Shown one piece after another: positions 63,170 to 64,000 of a stretch of DNA of 64,000 bases. Where the stretch lies: contig NZ_JBEJGX010000003.1 of assembly GCF_040253635.1 (NCBI RefSeq), positions 1,798,001 to 1,862,000 on the forward strand, read 5' to 3'. Under the pieces are notes generated by a model. That model did no database searches. It was not told the DNA's origin and saw nothing but the letters and a program-made list of their open reading frames with translations. The position numbers and the translations under genes are program-made. The DNA comes from Streptomyces sp. Edi2 (lineage in GTDB: Bacteria > Actinomycetota > Actinomycetes > Streptomycetales > Streptomycetaceae). Positions within the stretch are counted from its first letter, which is position 1. Every line of letters begins with the position of its first letter.

Positions 63170-64000
63170 ATGACCGCTCGTCGCAAGGCCGCCGGGATCG
63201 CACTGGCCGGTATCGGCCCGCTCGCGCTCACCGTGCTCACCGCGAGCCCGGCCGCCGCGCACGGTTCGATGACGGACCCGGTCAGCCGGGTGTCGGCATG
63301 CTTCGCGGAGGGGCCCGAGAGCCCGAAGTCCGCGGCGTGCAAGGCGGCCGTGCGGGCCGGCGGCACCCAGGCGCTCTACGACTGGAACGGCGTACGGGAC
63401 GGCGAAGCGGGCGGCCGGTCCAAGGCCCGTATCCCGGACGGCAAGCTGTGCAGCGCCAACAACCCCGAGTACAAGGGCCTGGATCTGCCCCGCGCCGACT
63501 GGCCCTCCTCCAGGATGCGGGCGGGCAGCCACACCTTCCACTACAAGGCCACCGCGCCCCACAAGGGGTACTTCGAGCTGTACCTCACCAAGAGCAGCTA
63601 CAACCCGGCCAAGCCGTTGAAGTGGTCCGACCTGGAGTCGAAACCGTTCGCGAAGGTCACCGACCCGAAGCTGACCAACGGGGAGTACGTCTTCAACGGA
63701 AAGGTTCCGGCCCGGTCCGGGCGCCATCTGATCTACAGCATCTGGCAGCGGTCGGACAGCCCGGAGGCGTTCTACACCTGCTCGGACGTGGTCTTCGGGA
63801 AGGACAGCGGCCAGGCGGCGGCGAAGCCCGCGCCGACCGCCTCGGCACCGACCGCCCTCCAGCTCGCGGCGGGCGCCGACAAGTCGTCCATGGACATGAG
63901 CGGGCACGACCATGGAGGCAGCGGCACCGGCACCCACACCGATGCCGGCGCCCACTCCGGTGCCGTCACTCCGGCGGACGCCGATGCCCCCGCGCCGGGC
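63170..64000 (+). CDS. AA10 lytic polysaccharide monooxygenase, cut by the window end
   Basis: At least 277 codons are present and the frame is still open at the window edge. A signal peptide (ARRKAAGIALAGIGPLALTV, cleaved after AAA) exposes His as residue 1 of the mature enzyme (HGSMTDPVSR), the first ligand of the copper histidine brace; the second His is probably in YKATAPHKGY. LYDWNGVRDGEAGGRSKARIPDG and EAFYTCSDVVF are typical of AA10 enzymes that oxidatively cleave chitin or cellulose. After residue about 225 a Pro/Ala/Thr then His/Asp/Gly-rich linker leads to an unseen C-terminal part. The ribosome site is AAGGAG. Confidence 0.92.
   Translation, partial: MTARRKAAGIALAGIGPLALTVLTASPAAAHGSMTDPVSRVSACFAEGPESPKSAACKAAVRAGGTQALYDWNGVRDGEAGGRSKARIPDGKLCSANNPEYKGLDLPRADWPSSRMRAGSHTFHYKATAPHKGYFELYLTKSSYNPAKPLKWSDLESKPFAKVTDPKLTNGEYVFNGKVPARSGRHLIYSIWQRSDSPEAFYTCSDVVFGKDSGQAAAKPAPTASAPTALQLAAGADKSSMDMSGHDHGGSGTGTHTDAGAHSGAVTPADADAPAPG

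Overview
The window looks like chromosomal DNA of a Streptomyces or close relative. GC is very high outside the central block, third codon positions are G/C, GTG and TTG starts are common with GGAG-type ribosome sites, and several short dispersed repeats are of the kind seen in streptomycetes. No tRNA, rRNA, CRISPR array or replication origin was seen.

0.1-12.2 kb is ordinary catabolic and transport DNA: an alcohol/aldehyde dehydrogenase pair, a citrate-type transporter followed by an MFS gene broken by a short palindromic element, a TetR regulator divergent from homogentisate dioxygenase (hmgA) with an operator-like palindrome between them, a GntR/UTRA regulator, a 600-bp patch of inverted repeats, an MFS carrier and a protein resembling actinobacterial 'type ISP restriction/modification' proteins. 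12.5-26.7 kb holds a small conserved-looking protein, a secreted SGNH esterase, a DUF1275 membrane protein, and a surface or exopolysaccharide locus (CelD-like acyltransferase, two family 2 glycosyltransferases, a polysaccharide deacetylase and a 1170-residue flippase fused to a second polytopic half, with a GH39-like glycosidase on the other strand). An AAA ATPase follows.

27.0-54.2 kb is visibly different: lower GC, TTA codons, transposase fragments inside and at the right edge. It is a nonribosomal peptide cluster that I cannot match to a known product. The dissociated NRPS parts are an A-PCP protein, a stand-alone A protein, a C-PCP protein, an MbtH protein, a C-A-PCP protein and a stand-alone thioesterase, which fits a product of about three residues. 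Tailoring and precursor genes are a full proB-proA-proC set with an aminotransferase, a second aminotransferase, a class IV (branched-chain type) aminotransferase, a glutathionylspermidine-synthase-like ATP-grasp ligase, an isochorismate-synthase-family enzyme, a metal-dependent cyclase/hydrolase, a nitroreductase and an MFS exporter. Two features suggest altered chemistry: the isochorismate synthase homologue has Met where the water-activating Lys is expected, and the ProB homologue has a shortened, altered glutamate-binding loop. No pathway regulator is present.

55.8-64 kb returns to normal Streptomyces DNA: pirin, dimethylarginine dimethylaminohydrolase with a GntR regulator, a double GNAT protein, a methyltransferase, a PAS-GAF-SpoIIE-HATPase phosphatase and, cut by the window end, an AA10 lytic polysaccharide monooxygenase.
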